Shown: positions 8,857 to 17,957, counted from the stretch's first letter. The stretch: 64,000 nt of DNA from Ferdinandcohnia humi_A (GCA_047608075.1 JBLKRX010000001.1:276414-340413), one strand, 5' to 3'. The notes: generated by a model from the sequence alone, not told the origin. Made by a program: numbers and translations.

Positions 8857-9030
8857 AAGCGCAAGCACCTTAGTCAGCCCCGACAAGCAATTGTTCTGTG
8901 GCAAAAAAGTCGCTCTTTGACTTTTCTTGCTACAGGTTATTTGACCTCGAGCTGCTTAAAGCGAAGCTTTGTGCAAGATAATCGCAGAAGCCCAGTCAGG
9001 GTGAAAACTGGCTAGGCGCTGGAGCTGAAC
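8857..9030 (+). repeat. Family 2 intergenic repeat, near full length
   Basis: This is the most complete copy, running from AAAGCGCAAGCACCTTAG through GCCCCGACAAGCAATTG, AAGTCGCTCTTTGACTTTT, TTGACCTCGAGC and AGATAATCGCAGAAGC to CTAGGCGCTGGAGCTGAAC. It serves as the reference order for partial copies elsewhere. It occupies most of the coiA-mecA gap. Confidence 0.75.
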
Positions 9031-9093
9031 GTGGAATGACCTTATTGAGTGTTATCCACATCAGTAAATTTATATAGTTTCCTAAAGCAAAAC

Positions 9094-9124
9094 AAAGCCG
9101 ATTCCATATATGAAATCGACTTTT
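9094..9124 (-). terminator. Terminator of mecA
   Basis: The hairpin AAAGTCGATTTC / GAAATCGGCTTT type stem lies directly after the mecA stop, with TTTGTTTTGC on the minus strand. Confidence 0.7.
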
Positions 9125-9126
9125 GG

Positions 9127-9798
9127 TTATAGTGAGAAGTGATTTGCCATTACTTCTAACGCATTTTCTGCTATTATCTTTTTACCATACTCTTCGATTC
9201 TGTGGATCGAAAGTACAGATTCTTGACCGTACTCAAGAACGATGCTAAGCATGTTTTCCAGCTCATCTTCTGTATAAATTTCTTCATTGAACTCGATAAA
9301 CAAGAAATATTTTCCTTCAAAGAAATACAAGTTATTGCTTAGTCCTTTTAGCTTTGTACGATGTGCAAGTGAAATCACATCTTCGAAGTCATTGAAACGA
9401 ATTAAAAATTGATAATTGTCTTCTTCAATTTCTTCAATAAAATCTTTATCCCCATCAAATCTTGGGTTAAAATGCTGATCTAATAAAGATTCAATTTTAT
9501 CATCGACAGGCAGTTTATCATCGGACACTGGAAGTTCGTATTTATTTCCATCCTTTGATAATTGAGCTCTTGTAACAAGAACCTCGAGCCCTTTCTCTAA
9601 CGCTTGCACTTGGATCCATAGTGGCCCATCTACCGTGAATTCTTCTTCCTGGTGAATTTCATCCATCATCTCCCAGAATAGTTCTTCACTACGCTCACGG
9701 TTATACCAGATTTCTTCACGTTCAAATCCGCGTTGCTCTATATCATTATATGAAATATAAAATTTTACTGTGTGTTCATTGATTCGTTCGATCTCCAT
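9127..9798 (-). CDS. mecA: Adaptor protein MecA
   Basis: Adaptor linking substrates such as ComK to the ClpC unfoldase, and controlling competence. The N-terminal domain begins MEIERINEHTVKFYISYNDIE, as in MecA. The C-terminal ClpC-binding domain includes FEDVISLAHR and the YFLFIEF segment. Its length of 223 aa matches the family. The ATG follows GGGAGAGG. It lies between coiA and spx as in B. subtilis, except that the yjbE gene usually found there is missing. Confidence 0.95.
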   Translation of the reverse strand: MEIERINEHTVKFYISYNDIEQRGFEREEIWYNRERSEELFWEMMDEIHQEEEFTVDGPLWIQVQALEKGLEVLVTRAQLSKDGNKYELPVSDDKLPVDDKIESLLDQHFNPRFDGDKDFIEEIEEDNYQFLIRFNDFEDVISLAHRTKLKGLSNNLYFFEGKYFLFIEFNEEIYTEDELENMLSIVLEYGQESVLSIHRIEEYGKKIIAENALEVMANHFSL

Positions 9799-10366
9799 TA
9801 CGGAACCTCTCCCTTCTTGCTCAGATTTTGAAGGGACGCTATACCCCCGAGCCAGATGCCCTTTTCATCACTTTTCCCATAAATGAATAAGATTAGTCTG
9901 ATTTACAAGAAATATATCTTGTACTTTTATTTTATGATAAAAGCAATAAGAATGGAAATAAAAAAGCGTTATTTTTTAAAAACAATCATTCGCCCGTTTA
10001 TTTTAATGTTGCGAGAAAATGAAGATTATAATCTAGAGAAATTCGAGTCATCTAAACAGTTTTTGGTGGCCAATTCCAAAAGGTATTATCATTATATTTT
10101 TACTTTTAGACGCGCTAATTTTCTAGAATTATCTTATGATACATTATAATATGAAAAGTATTATTAGACGAGTAAAATGTACCGTTTCCATAATTTTTGC
10201 ATATATTTATTTTTAAGAACAGATGTGCAAGCGCATTGAAGCGGGGTCGCAATTAAAATCCGCCACATCCCTAGGTATACGTTGTCGCTCCATGTCCCTC
10301 GAAAATACATAGGTCTAACTAAGGTTATAAAATGCTGTTTACTACTAAAAATTCCTCACAAGTAGC
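9799..10366. other. AT-rich gap between mecA and spx, no gene seen
   Basis: This stretch holds the mecA upstream region and very AT-rich sequence. A plus-strand frame around 9883-10149 has no ribosome site and a composition typical of AT-rich chance frames. B. subtilis carries yjbE here; no trace of a TerC-like protein was seen. Confidence 0.6.
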
Positions 10367-10403
10367 AAAAAACTTCTACATTTGTGCATGTAGAAGTTTT
10401 TTT
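10367..10403 (-). terminator. Terminator of spx
   Basis: The perfect stem AAAAACTTCTACAT / ATGTAGAAGTTTTT has T-runs on both sides. Confidence 0.88.
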
Positions 10404-10409
10404 AAGGTA

Positions 10410-10805
10410 TTAATTTACTAGGCGTTGTGCTTCTCTTAATTGGAAGGTACGAACCCTTCTTGGAAGAAATCTACGGATTTCATCCTCATTGTACCCAACT
10501 TGCAGTCTTTTCTCATCGATAATAATCGGACGGCGAAGAAGACCAGGGTTATCTTGAATTAATTTATATAGATCTGGAAGTGGCATTGTTTCAAGGTTTA
10601 CATTTAGCTTTTGAAAAACCTTTGAGCGAGTTGAAATAATCTCATCTGTGCCATCCTCGGTCATGCGTAAAATTTCTTTAATCTCTTCAATAGTAAGAGA
10701 ATCAGAAAAGATGTTTCTTTCTTGATATGGAATTTCGTGTTCCTCCAACCATGACTTTGCTTTACGGCAGGAAGTACAGCTTGGAGAAGTATAAAGAGTA
10801 ACCAT
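10410..10805 (-). CDS. spx: Redox regulator Spx
   Basis: Transcription regulator that binds the RNA polymerase alpha C-terminal domain and activates thiol-stress genes. It is degraded by ClpXP through YjbH, which is also in this window. The ArsC-like fold has the redox switch C10-T-S-C13 in YTSPSCTSCRK, plus STRSKVFQKL and LLRRPIIIDEKRLQVGYN. Starting at the ATG at 10805 gives 131 aa, the standard Spx length. The upstream in-frame GTG would overlap the ribosome site AAGGGAGTGA. Confidence 0.97.
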   Translation of the reverse strand: MVTLYTSPSCTSCRKAKSWLEEHEIPYQERNIFSDSLTIEEIKEILRMTEDGTDEIISTRSKVFQKLNVNLETMPLPDLYKLIQDNPGLLRRPIIIDEKRLQVGYNEDEIRRFLPRRVRTFQLREAQRLVN

Positions 10806-11026
10806 TAACCTTATCACTCCCTTAAAAGTTGATTATTACTTAACAATCAGCATGATTGGTCATGGATGCTTATTTCTTATTTAAAATAAATTTAATTAAG
10901 TAATTTCTTTAATTATTATACATTAAATTATCGTAGAAAGATAGTTAATTTTAAAGAAAACTTGTGTGTAGGAATATGGATTTTAAAAAAGTAAGGAGAA
11001 CTTAGGATCTTCTTACCAAATGGGTA

Positions 11027-11602
11027 TTAAATATCCCGTAAGATATCTTGATTATCATTCTCTTTGTTAAATGATAATACTTCATCAACATCTGAATACG
11101 ATTGCCCATAGAATTCTCGATCTTTAAAAGTATGGATTGTTTCATACGTTTTCTTCATCGCTTCAAATATGAGCTCCTCTGTTTCATTTGTAGGAGACCA
11201 ATATAATATTTCCATTCGATTAATCACATTTGTAGCCAAGGATTTCCTACGATATCCAATTGATTGTGCGTGTTCAAAGCCTTCTCGCTTATAAAACTTG
11301 AGCCTCTTTGCTGTATCACTATCTTTATAATCAACTGGTTCTACCTCTAATATAATTGGCTTCCCTTTTTGTTTTAGCTTTTCAATCAACTTGTGCCCTA
11401 AACCCTGCCCTCTCGCATCCGCTGACACAAACAAATAGTCAATAAAAATAAAATGCTCTAATTCTGCATACATAAGTACGTGGTTTGGCCCCTCGTCCTT
11501 ATGATAAATGTCCCCTTTTTCTTGTAAAAGTGTTTCCATATGCTCTTTTGATTTCATTTCTTCAATAGGAAAATATTGATTTAATTTTTCATACCAGTTC
11601 AT
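11027..11602 (-). CDS. yjbC: GNAT family acetyltransferase (YjbC-like)
   Basis: Predicted N-acetyltransferase of 191 aa. The acetyl-CoA binding motif A appears as SADARGQGLGHKLIEKLK, preceded by beta-strand residues FIFIDYLFV and followed by FYKREGFEHA. The last 60 residues are an acidic extension. B. subtilis has yjbC next to spx, and this gene holds the same position. The substrate is unknown. Confidence 0.85.
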   Translation of the reverse strand: MNWYEKLNQYFPIEEMKSKEHMETLLQEKGDIYHKDEGPNHVLMYAELEHFIFIDYLFVSADARGQGLGHKLIEKLKQKGKPIILEVEPVDYKDSDTAKRLKFYKREGFEHAQSIGYRRKSLATNVINRMEILYWSPTNETEELIFEAMKKTYETIHTFKDREFYGQSYSDVDEVLSFNKENDNQDILRDI

Positions 11603-11782
11603 GTAGCGACTCCTTACTTATAATGAAAGTTTATGTCAAATTTTTCAACGTACATCGTTTCGTCAAGATTTTAATGGTTGTTTCTTAAATTAGATATTCC
11701 CTCTTTAAATAAGAGTAAACATAGAATAAAATAGAAATAGAATATTTTTTAAATAAAATAGATCGTTTTCATATGATTTTCA

Positions 11783-11816
11783 ATGTCTAGCACCAGCTGA
11801 CCAAGGCGTGTGCGCA
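11783..11816 (-). repeat. Deleted remnant of a family 2 repeat
   Basis: On the minus strand GCGCACACGCCTTG is joined closely to GGTGCTAGACATTG, the two extremes of a family 2 element with the interior missing. It abuts the leader of the small gene at 11841. Confidence 0.45.
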
Positions 11817-11840
11817 TTTCATATTCATGGAGGGATATTC

Positions 11841-12026
11841 ATGGGCAGTTACATAATTGATTTAGCTATACTTACGGTTCTAGTTATAGGTATAACTGCA
11901 ACAATGGGAGTTATTGCTAATGGTTTCGGAGAAAAAATCGGTGGAAAAGCTGGTTCTACTATCGTGAACCGTGATTTAAGTGTGAAAGCTGGCTGGAAAA
12001 GTGTCGGCGGAAAGAAGAAGAAATAA
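11841..12026 (+). CDS. Small membrane-anchored basic protein, unknown
   Basis: A 61-aa protein starting at the ATG at 11841 behind TGGAGGGATATTC. A farther upstream start would give an extra eleven residues but has no ribosome site. A hydrophobic segment spans about residues 5-27 (IIDLAILTVLVIGITATMGVIA). It is followed by a glycine- and lysine-rich tail ending GGKKKK, predicted to be cytoplasmic and able to contact phospholipid or nucleic acid. The family is not recognised. It is convergent with the glycosidase-like gene and shares a terminator with it. Confidence 0.75.
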   Translation: MGSYIIDLAILTVLVIGITATMGVIANGFGEKIGGKAGSTIVNRDLSVKAGWKSVGGKKKK

Positions 12027-12038
12027 CAAAATGATATG

Positions 12039-12080
12039 TAACGGCTAAGTACTTACACTAAAGCACTTAGCCGTTACTTT
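12039..12080. terminator. Bidirectional terminator
   Basis: The stem AACGGCTAAGT / ACTTAGCCGTT is flanked by a T-run on the plus strand and A/T-rich sequence on the other. It separates two convergent genes. Confidence 0.8.
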
Positions 12081-12081
12081 T

Positions 12082-13281
12082 TCATGGTGTGTAATCAACA
12101 CCTGGTGTATAGTTATTAGCTGCATTCCATAGTAGAAATTCTGAAATGCCATGATCTTTTAATCCCTTGATTTGAGCTTCTATTTCAGCTTTTCCGTAAA
12201 CTGTATAGTTACCTTTGCCTAGCCAAGATGCCGTAAAATCCTGTAACCATGGTCTAGATACTGGTCTGTTCTCAAGCTGATTCAGTTTATGATTTTCGAC
12301 TTTTGCATATTCGGACACAAGTCGATATGGTTCCAAATCAGGACGCGGAATCCCAAAATACGAAGTCCAATGACTTGGATAGATCATTGATGAAATAACG
12401 TCCACATGCTCAGAAATCTTCGAAAAGTTTTGTCCTATCCCTGGTGCCTCCGGTAACGTTGCAGTATAACCAAATATATCGACAGAAACCTTTACATTAT
12501 AAGGTTCTAGTTTCGTCTTTGCATACTTAACAAAGTCGGTAACAGCAGCTACGCGTTTTTGGACATTAGATAATTGTGATTTTTCATATAATCCCTTGTT
12601 ATATGTTAAGATAGATTCTCTTTTTTCAAATCCTTCAGGAAAACGAACATAATCAAACTGAATTTCCTGGAATCCTAATTTTGCAGCCTCTATTGCAATG
12701 TCTACATTGTAATCCCAAACTTCCTTTAAAAACGGATTCACAAAGGCTTCTCCACGTCCATTTACCCAAACCTCTTTTCCTTCTTTAAAAGAAAGGTCAG
12801 GACGTTTATTCGCTAATGCTGTGTCCTTAAAGACAACTACTCTTGCAATGGGATAAATCTGCTTCTGTTCTAATGTCCTAAGCATTGCAGCAGTATCTTT
12901 AATGTAATTTCTTCCAATGTCTTTGTATTTTGAGCCACTCCCAGGTGCATATGTTAAATAACCAAAGTCATCTTTTATGTCAATTACCATTGCATTCAAG
13001 TCAGTATCCTCAATTAGATTTACTAGGTGAGAAAATCTTTCCCCACCTGCGGAATGCGCAGTTACATATAATCCTCTAATCGCATCTGGGTAGGTAAAGG
13101 AAAATCCAGAGTTGAATTCAAATCGACTTACAGTATCAGGTACTTCTCTATTTGAAATGGAAATTTTACTTAATGTATGTGTTCCCACTATGATTGGTTT
13201 ACTTTTAGCTTCCCCAGTATGGTTAAAGTAAAGTAATCCTACACAAACACAAATCAGTAAAAATACGACGATTTTTTTCAT
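12082..13281 (-). CDS. Putative secreted glycoside hydrolase (DUF4015-like)
   Basis: A 399-aa exported protein with an N-terminal signal or anchor (MKKIVVFLLICVCVGLLYF). The rest looks like the TIM-barrel 'putative glycosyl hydrolase' family of Bacillus. Characteristic pieces are GLYVTAHSAG, MVIDIKDDFG, the acidic strand IQFDYVRFPEGF, VSVDIFGY and SSMIYPSHW, whose acidic residues would be catalytic. The substrate is unknown and is probably a cell-wall or extracellular polysaccharide. The ATG follows AGGGAGG. The gene is monocistronic. Confidence 0.8.
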   Translation of the reverse strand: MKKIVVFLLICVCVGLLYFNHTGEAKSKPIIVGTHTLSKISISNREVPDTVSRFEFNSGFSFTYPDAIRGLYVTAHSAGGERFSHLVNLIEDTDLNAMVIDIKDDFGYLTYAPGSGSKYKDIGRNYIKDTAAMLRTLEQKQIYPIARVVVFKDTALANKRPDLSFKEGKEVWVNGRGEAFVNPFLKEVWDYNVDIAIEAAKLGFQEIQFDYVRFPEGFEKRESILTYNKGLYEKSQLSNVQKRVAAVTDFVKYAKTKLEPYNVKVSVDIFGYTATLPEAPGIGQNFSKISEHVDVISSMIYPSHWTSYFGIPRPDLEPYRLVSEYAKVENHKLNQLENRPVSRPWLQDFTASWLGKGNYTVYGKAEIEAQIKGLKDHGISEFLLWNAANNYTPGVDYTP

Positions 13282-13439
13282 GTAATTCCTCCCTTCCTTC
13301 TATAGTCATTGTAAGATATTTATCCAGAAAATAGTACATATATTGACATTTTTTTCTCCTATCGTCTAATATTACAAAATTGTATGAGTGGAACTGCTTG
13401 TTTATCCCTTTATCAAGATCTAGGCTCTGACTCAGAAAG

Positions 13440-13520
13440 AGAGTAAATCCAGCTTTTTCGTAAGATAATCGCAGAAGCTGTTTCAGGGGGAAAACTGGCT
13501 TGGCGCTGGAAATAGACATT
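13440..13520 (+). repeat. Family 2 repeat, 3' half
   Basis: GTAAGATAATCGCAGAAGC, GGGGGAAAACTGGCTTGG and GGCGCTGGAAATAGACATTG match the right half of the copy at 8857-9030. Confidence 0.65.
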
Positions 13521-13684
13521 GAAAACTATGTTATATTTTATAAAAAGCGTTCCTCCTTACACACCACTTGGTCCAAATCAATGAAGCGACCCCGTATTTT
13601 TAGTTTTCATTTCATAACGAGCTTTATTAGTGGTAAATCCCTGAAAGTATGAATGTAGCCTAAAAAAGATTGATCTGTAACACC

Positions 13685-13851
13685 TATCGCTAGCTCCTTG
13701 CTCACCCCTGACTAGCAAATTTTCTACTACAAAAAAAGTCGCTCTTTGACTTTTCATTGCAACTCGTTTTTGACCTGAGGGGGTAGGCCACTAGCGCTAG
13801 ACAGTGGAATCTATGTTCAACATTTTATACTGTCTTTACTTTCAAAAAAAA
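13685..13851 (+). repeat. Family 2 repeat, 5' half, extended variant
   Basis: The blocks CTCCTTGCTCACCCCTGAC, AAGTCGCTCTTTGACTTTT and TTTTTGACC follow family 2 order. From 13781 the tail GGGTAGGCCACTAGCGCTAG onward is nearly identical for about 70 bp to 58398-58467. Both copies end immediately before a terminator. Nothing else is seen in the 13282-13870 gap. Confidence 0.7.
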
Positions 13852-13873
13852 AATGGCCACGTTGGCCATTTTA
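13850..13873 (-). terminator. Terminator of the opp operon
   Basis: The stem AAAATGGCCA / TGGCCATTTT overlaps the oppF stop codon and is followed by a long T-run on the minus strand. Confidence 0.8.
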
Positions 13874-14818
13874 TGAGTAAAGAGCTTTGTATTGCTGATA
13901 TTCTTTTTCGGAACAAGACACATAATGTCCCTGCTTTATTTCACGAAGTTTCACTTCTTCATTTTCAGCATAACCATGATCCTTAGGATCATATAATATC
14001 CGTTTACGATTTCGTTCATAGGCAGGGTCAGGCAGTGGAATAGCTGAAAGTAATGATTTGGTATAAGGATGTACAGGATTTGTGTACAATTCATGTGCTC
14101 CTGCTAGTTCAACAATTTTTCCAAAGTACATTACACCAATTCGATCACTAATATATTTTACCATTGATAAATCATGAGCAATAAATAAATAGGTTAACCC
14201 TTTTTCTTTTTGGAGCTTCTTCATTAAGTTAACAACCTGAGCTTGGATTGATACGTCAAGAGCAGAAATTGGCTCGTCTGCAATAATAAAATCCGGGTCA
14301 ACAGCTAGGGCGCGTGCGATTCCAATCCTTTGTCGCTGACCTCCACTGAACTCATGGGGATAACGATTCGCATGTTCTCGGTTCAACCCTACCGTTTCAA
14401 GAAGTTGATTCACTTTTTCCATACGCTCCGTTTTATTGGAAGCAAGTCCATGAATATCAATTCCCTCTGCGATAATATCCGCAACTGTCATCCTTGGATT
14501 TAATGATGCATACGGATCCTGAAATATCATTTGCATCTTGCGGTTGAATTTTTTTAATTCATCCCTTGATTTTTTTCCGTGTACATTTTCGCCGTTAAAC
14601 AGAACTTCTCCACCTGTTGCTTTATACAAGCGAATAATAGTCCTTCCTGTGGTTGACTTACCACAGCCAGACTCACCAACCAAGCCAAGAGTTTCGCCTT
14701 TATAAATATCAAAGGTTATTCCATCAACAGCCTTTACCATATTGGGCTTGCCCACATTGAAGTACTGTTTTAACTCCTTAATTTCTACTAATTTTTGTTT
14801 TTCTGCCATATTCATCAT
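13871..14818 (-). CDS. oppF: Oligopeptide ABC transporter ATPase OppF
   Basis: Second ATP-binding subunit of the first peptide importer, at the inner face of the membrane. Walker A is GESGCGKSTTGRT, the signature is SGGQRQRIGIARAL, and Walker B is FIIADEPISALD with the H-loop in IAHDLSMVKYISD. The C-terminal end is short and lacks the four-cysteine cluster found in many OppF/DppF proteins. The start overlaps the oppD stop as ATGA; another ATG three codons in is equally possible. It is the last gene of oppABCDF. Confidence 0.93.
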   Translation of the reverse strand: MMNMAEKQKLVEIKELKQYFNVGKPNMVKAVDGITFDIYKGETLGLVGESGCGKSTTGRTIIRLYKATGGEVLFNGENVHGKKSRDELKKFNRKMQMIFQDPYASLNPRMTVADIIAEGIDIHGLASNKTERMEKVNQLLETVGLNREHANRYPHEFSGGQRQRIGIARALAVDPDFIIADEPISALDVSIQAQVVNLMKKLQKEKGLTYLFIAHDLSMVKYISDRIGVMYFGKIVELAGAHELYTNPVHPYTKSLLSAIPLPDPAYERNRKRILYDPKDHGYAENEEVKLREIKQGHYVSCSEKEYQQYKALYS

Positions 14819-15864
14819 CCTTTCCCTTTACCTGAGGATGAGAAGTTCTTCATTCGTCTTCGTACAGCCTCTGGAGGCTCTACCTTTGGAGCATCAGGGT
14901 GAAGGAGCCAAGTAGCCGCATAATGAGTATCAGACACCTTAAACATTGGAGGTTCTTGCTCGAAATCTATTTTCATTGCATATTGGTTTCTAGGCGCAAA
15001 CGCATCACCTTTAGGAGGATTCGTTAAATCTGGTGGAGACCCAGGAATTGCAGTAAGCTCCTCCTCATCATCATGTTCCAAGCTCGGCATTGATGACAGT
15101 AACCCCCATGTATAGGGATGCTTTGGATTATAAAAGATTTCATCAACCGTACCATATTCAATGATTTTCCCGGCATACATAACTGCAACACGGTCAGCAA
15201 CATTTGCAACTACACCTAGATCATGAGTAATAAAAATGATCGACGTATCTAGTTTCTTTTGTAAATCTTTCATTAATTCCAATATCTGAGCTTGAATCGT
15301 TACATCCAATGCTGTCGTAGGTTCATCGGCAATTAATAGCTTAGGACTAGATGCAAGTGCGATTGCAATCATTGCACGTTGTCTCATACCTCCACTAAAC
15401 TCATGTGGATATTGATTTACCCGTCTCTCTGGCATAGGAATACCTACTAGCCTTAATAATTCAATAGCCCGGTCCTTCGCATTTCCCTTGGACATATTTT
15501 GATGTTTAATCAGAACCTCCATAATTTGCATGCCTACTTTCATCGTTGGATTCAACGATGTCATGGGATCCTGAAATATCATCCCGATATCCTTACCTCT
15601 GATTTTTTCCATTTCTTTATTGCTCTTTGGAACAAGGTCTTCTCCATTAAATAGAATTTGTCCATTTGAAATTTGCCCTGGAGGCATTGGGATAAGCTTC
15701 ATAATGGTTTGAGAGGTTACGCTTTTTCCAGAGCCTGATTCACCCACAATTGCAAGCGTTTCTCCTTTATATACATCAAAATTTACTCCTCGAACAGCTT
15801 TTACCACACCCGCATAGGTTTGAAATGAGACTTCTAGGTCTTTTACTTCTAATAATTTTTCCAT
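14815..15864 (-). CDS. oppD: Oligopeptide ABC transporter ATPase OppD
   Basis: First ATP-binding subunit of the importer. Walker A GESGSGKSVTSQT, signature SGGMRQRAMIAIAL, Walker B LLIADEPTTALD and the H-loop ITHDLGVVANVAD are intact. The peptide-transporter C-terminal extension (HPYTWGLLSSMP, PGSPPDLTNPP) is present, but the cysteines usual there are replaced (FAPRNQYAM). Its ATG follows AAGGGAGTGAGCAA, 12 bp after oppC. Confidence 0.94.
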   Translation of the reverse strand: MEKLLEVKDLEVSFQTYAGVVKAVRGVNFDVYKGETLAIVGESGSGKSVTSQTIMKLIPMPPGQISNGQILFNGEDLVPKSNKEMEKIRGKDIGMIFQDPMTSLNPTMKVGMQIMEVLIKHQNMSKGNAKDRAIELLRLVGIPMPERRVNQYPHEFSGGMRQRAMIAIALASSPKLLIADEPTTALDVTIQAQILELMKDLQKKLDTSIIFITHDLGVVANVADRVAVMYAGKIIEYGTVDEIFYNPKHPYTWGLLSSMPSLEHDDEEELTAIPGSPPDLTNPPKGDAFAPRNQYAMKIDFEQEPPMFKVSDTHYAATWLLHPDAPKVEPPEAVRRRMKNFSSSGKGKG

Positions 15865-15876
15865 TTGCTCACTCCC

Positions 15877-16794
15877 TTACTTGCGTAACCTTGGATCTAA
15901 TGCGTCACGTAGTCCATCTCCTATTACATTAAAAGCAAAGATTGTCACACAAATTAAAATTGCCGGAAAAAATAATCTCCATGGATAATATTCAAAGGCT
16001 GGTAATCCTTCTGAAGCCATTGTTCCCCAACTTGCTAATGGGACTTGAACGCCTAAACCTAAATAACTTAGGAATGATTCAGTAAAAATTGCGTTAGGAA
16101 TGGTTAACGTCATTGTTACAAGAATAGGTCCCATTGAGTTCGGAATGAGGTGCTTTACCATAATTCTCGATACATTTGCTCCCAACGTTTGGGATGCAAG
16201 TACATATTCTTGATGCTTTAATTGCAATACTTGTCCCCGTACGATACGGGCCATGTTTATCCAACCGGTAATCGTCATTGCAAGAATCATCGTTCCTAGA
16301 CCTTGTTCAAAAATTACCATTAGTAAAATGACTAATAACAAATAAGGAACCCCGTATAAAATATCTGCAAAACGCATCATTACCTCATCTGTTTTCCCAC
16401 CAATGAAGCCAGATATTCCGCCCCATAGAACGCCAATTGCTAGGTCAATAACGGCAGCAGCGAGACCTATAAACAATGAAATTCTTGCGCCTTCCCACGT
16501 TCTTGTAAATACATCTCGACCTAGTTCATCTGTTCCAAACCAATGATCACCTGAAGGTGCCTCATTCGCGTGAGCTAGATCCGTCGTACGATAGTCATAA
16601 GGTGTCATCATTGGTCCAAAGATAGCCATGATTAGTAAAAGGATTAATAAGACTACTCCAGCTATGGCAAGTTTATTATTTCGAAAGCGAGAAATAACAT
16701 CCTTCCAAAAGGATAAACTTGGCTTTGATATTCGTTCTGCCTCATTCTCATCAAATCTAGCGGGTGTAAACAATTCCTTTGGAATGTTCTGCAT
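15877..16794 (-). CDS. oppC: Oligopeptide permease OppC
   Basis: Integral membrane permease, 305 aa, with about six hydrophobic segments. The N-terminal region carries the OppC_N segment SRFRNNKLAIAGVVLLILLLIMAIFGP. The EAA-type coupling loop is near EYVLASQTLGANVSRIMVKHLIPN, which contacts the ATPases. It is four bases after oppB and cotranscribed with it. Confidence 0.94.
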   Translation of the reverse strand: MQNIPKELFTPARFDENEAERISKPSLSFWKDVISRFRNNKLAIAGVVLLILLLIMAIFGPMMTPYDYRTTDLAHANEAPSGDHWFGTDELGRDVFTRTWEGARISLFIGLAAAVIDLAIGVLWGGISGFIGGKTDEVMMRFADILYGVPYLLLVILLMVIFEQGLGTMILAMTITGWINMARIVRGQVLQLKHQEYVLASQTLGANVSRIMVKHLIPNSMGPILVTMTLTIPNAIFTESFLSYLGLGVQVPLASWGTMASEGLPAFEYYPWRLFFPAILICVTIFAFNVIGDGLRDALDPRLRK

Positions 16795-16797
16795 ACA

Positions 16798-17733
16798 TTA
16801 CTCTCCTTTCTTGGCACTAGTTATCTTGATTCTCGGATCAATCAAACCATATAAAATATCTACAAGGAGAACAGAAAATAAAAGTAGGATACTGTAAAAA
16901 ACAGTAACACCCATGATTACTGTATAATCCCGGTTGGTGATGCTCGTTACAAATTCGTCTCCTAACCCAGGTATACCGAAGATTTTTTCAATTACAAAGC
17001 TTCCAGTTAAAATCCCTGCCGTTAAAGGTCCCATATATGAGACAACAGGCAACATTGCATTTCGGATTGTATGCTTTATCGTAATTGTGCGTTGAGCAAG
17101 TCCCTTTGCACGAGCAGTTTTAATATAATCATTACCTAGAACTTCAAGCATGCTTGAACGAGTTAAGCGTGCAATAAAAGCCATTGGTGTAGACGCCAAT
17201 GCAATTGCAGGTAGAATCGTATGCATGAACGATTCCCACCTCGCCACTGGAAATAAACCAAGTTTTATGGCAAATACATATTGTAAAACGGTTGCTAAAA
17301 TAAAACTCGGGACTGATATACCCAGAACGGCAATGATCATCGCTGTATAGTCCTGCCACTTATTGTGGTACAATGCAGCCAACACGCCAAGCAAAACCCC
17401 AAAACAAATGGCAAGTAAAATGGACTCGATTCCTAGGAAAAGTGATATCGGAAACCCATTATTAATAATTTCATTAACCGTCATTGCTTTGTATTTAAAA
17501 GAAGGACCAAAATCCCATCTCGCAACATCATATAGATAATCAAAATACTGCTTGTATAATGGTTGGTCTAATCCATAATGAGCATTAAGGGCAGCTTCAA
17601 TTTCGGGAGGAACATCCTTTTCTTTTGTAAATGGACCTCCTGGAGCTGCTTGCATTAAGAAAAATGTGGCAGTTACGATTAATATCAGCGAAAATAACAT
17701 ATAAATCAATCGTTTAACAATATAAATTGCCAC
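16798..17733 (-). CDS. oppB: Oligopeptide permease OppB
   Basis: Integral membrane permease, 311 aa. It begins with the first transmembrane helix AIYIVKRLIYMLFSLILIVTATFFLMQ. The coupling loop is DYIKTARAKGLAQRTITIKHTIRNAMLPV. Together with OppC it forms the translocation pore. It is separated from oppA by about 417 bp holding a repeat and a hairpin, so its level may be set below that of the binding protein. Confidence 0.94.
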   Translation of the reverse strand: MAIYIVKRLIYMLFSLILIVTATFFLMQAAPGGPFTKEKDVPPEIEAALNAHYGLDQPLYKQYFDYLYDVARWDFGPSFKYKAMTVNEIINNGFPISLFLGIESILLAICFGVLLGVLAALYHNKWQDYTAMIIAVLGISVPSFILATVLQYVFAIKLGLFPVARWESFMHTILPAIALASTPMAFIARLTRSSMLEVLGNDYIKTARAKGLAQRTITIKHTIRNAMLPVVSYMGPLTAGILTGSFVIEKIFGIPGLGDEFVTSITNRDYTVIMGVTVFYSILLLFSVLLVDILYGLIDPRIKITSAKKGE

Positions 17734-17766
17734 CTATGACACCTCCAAACACAATTTGGAACTTAG

Positions 17767-17886
17767 AAAATCACAAGTGCCTTGCTCAGTCCCGATAAGC
17801 AATAGACAGGGGCAAAAAAATTCGTTTCTGACTTTTCTTGCCACGCGTTTTTGATCCCGAAGGGCTTGGCGCTGGAGCTAGACATA
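17767..17886 (+). repeat. Family 2 intergenic repeat inside the opp operon
   Basis: AAGTGCCTTGCTCAGTCCCGATAAGC, GGCAAAAAAATTCG, TTCTTGCCACGCGTTTTTGA and GGGCTTGGCGCTGGAGCTAGACA follow the family order. It sits between oppA and oppB. Confidence 0.7.
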
Positions 17887-17921
17887 ATGAACTAAATTGA
17901 ATGTTATATAACGCATTTCTC

Positions 17922-17957
17922 AAAAAGGAAGGTATATAGGAGCTAACTATATACCTT
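17922..17957 (-). terminator. Intercistronic attenuator hairpin between oppA and oppB
   Basis: On the minus strand the stem AAGGTATATAG / CTATATACCTT has a seven-base loop and is followed by CCTTTTTG. It lies about 190 bases after the oppA stop. It resembles a leaky terminator that favours binding-protein mRNA, but it could also protect the oppA 3' end. Confidence 0.6.

Noticed and set aside
9883..10149. Plus-strand gene between mecA and spx
   Set aside because: There is no ribosome site, the DNA is extremely AT-rich, and the peptide shows no domain-like character.
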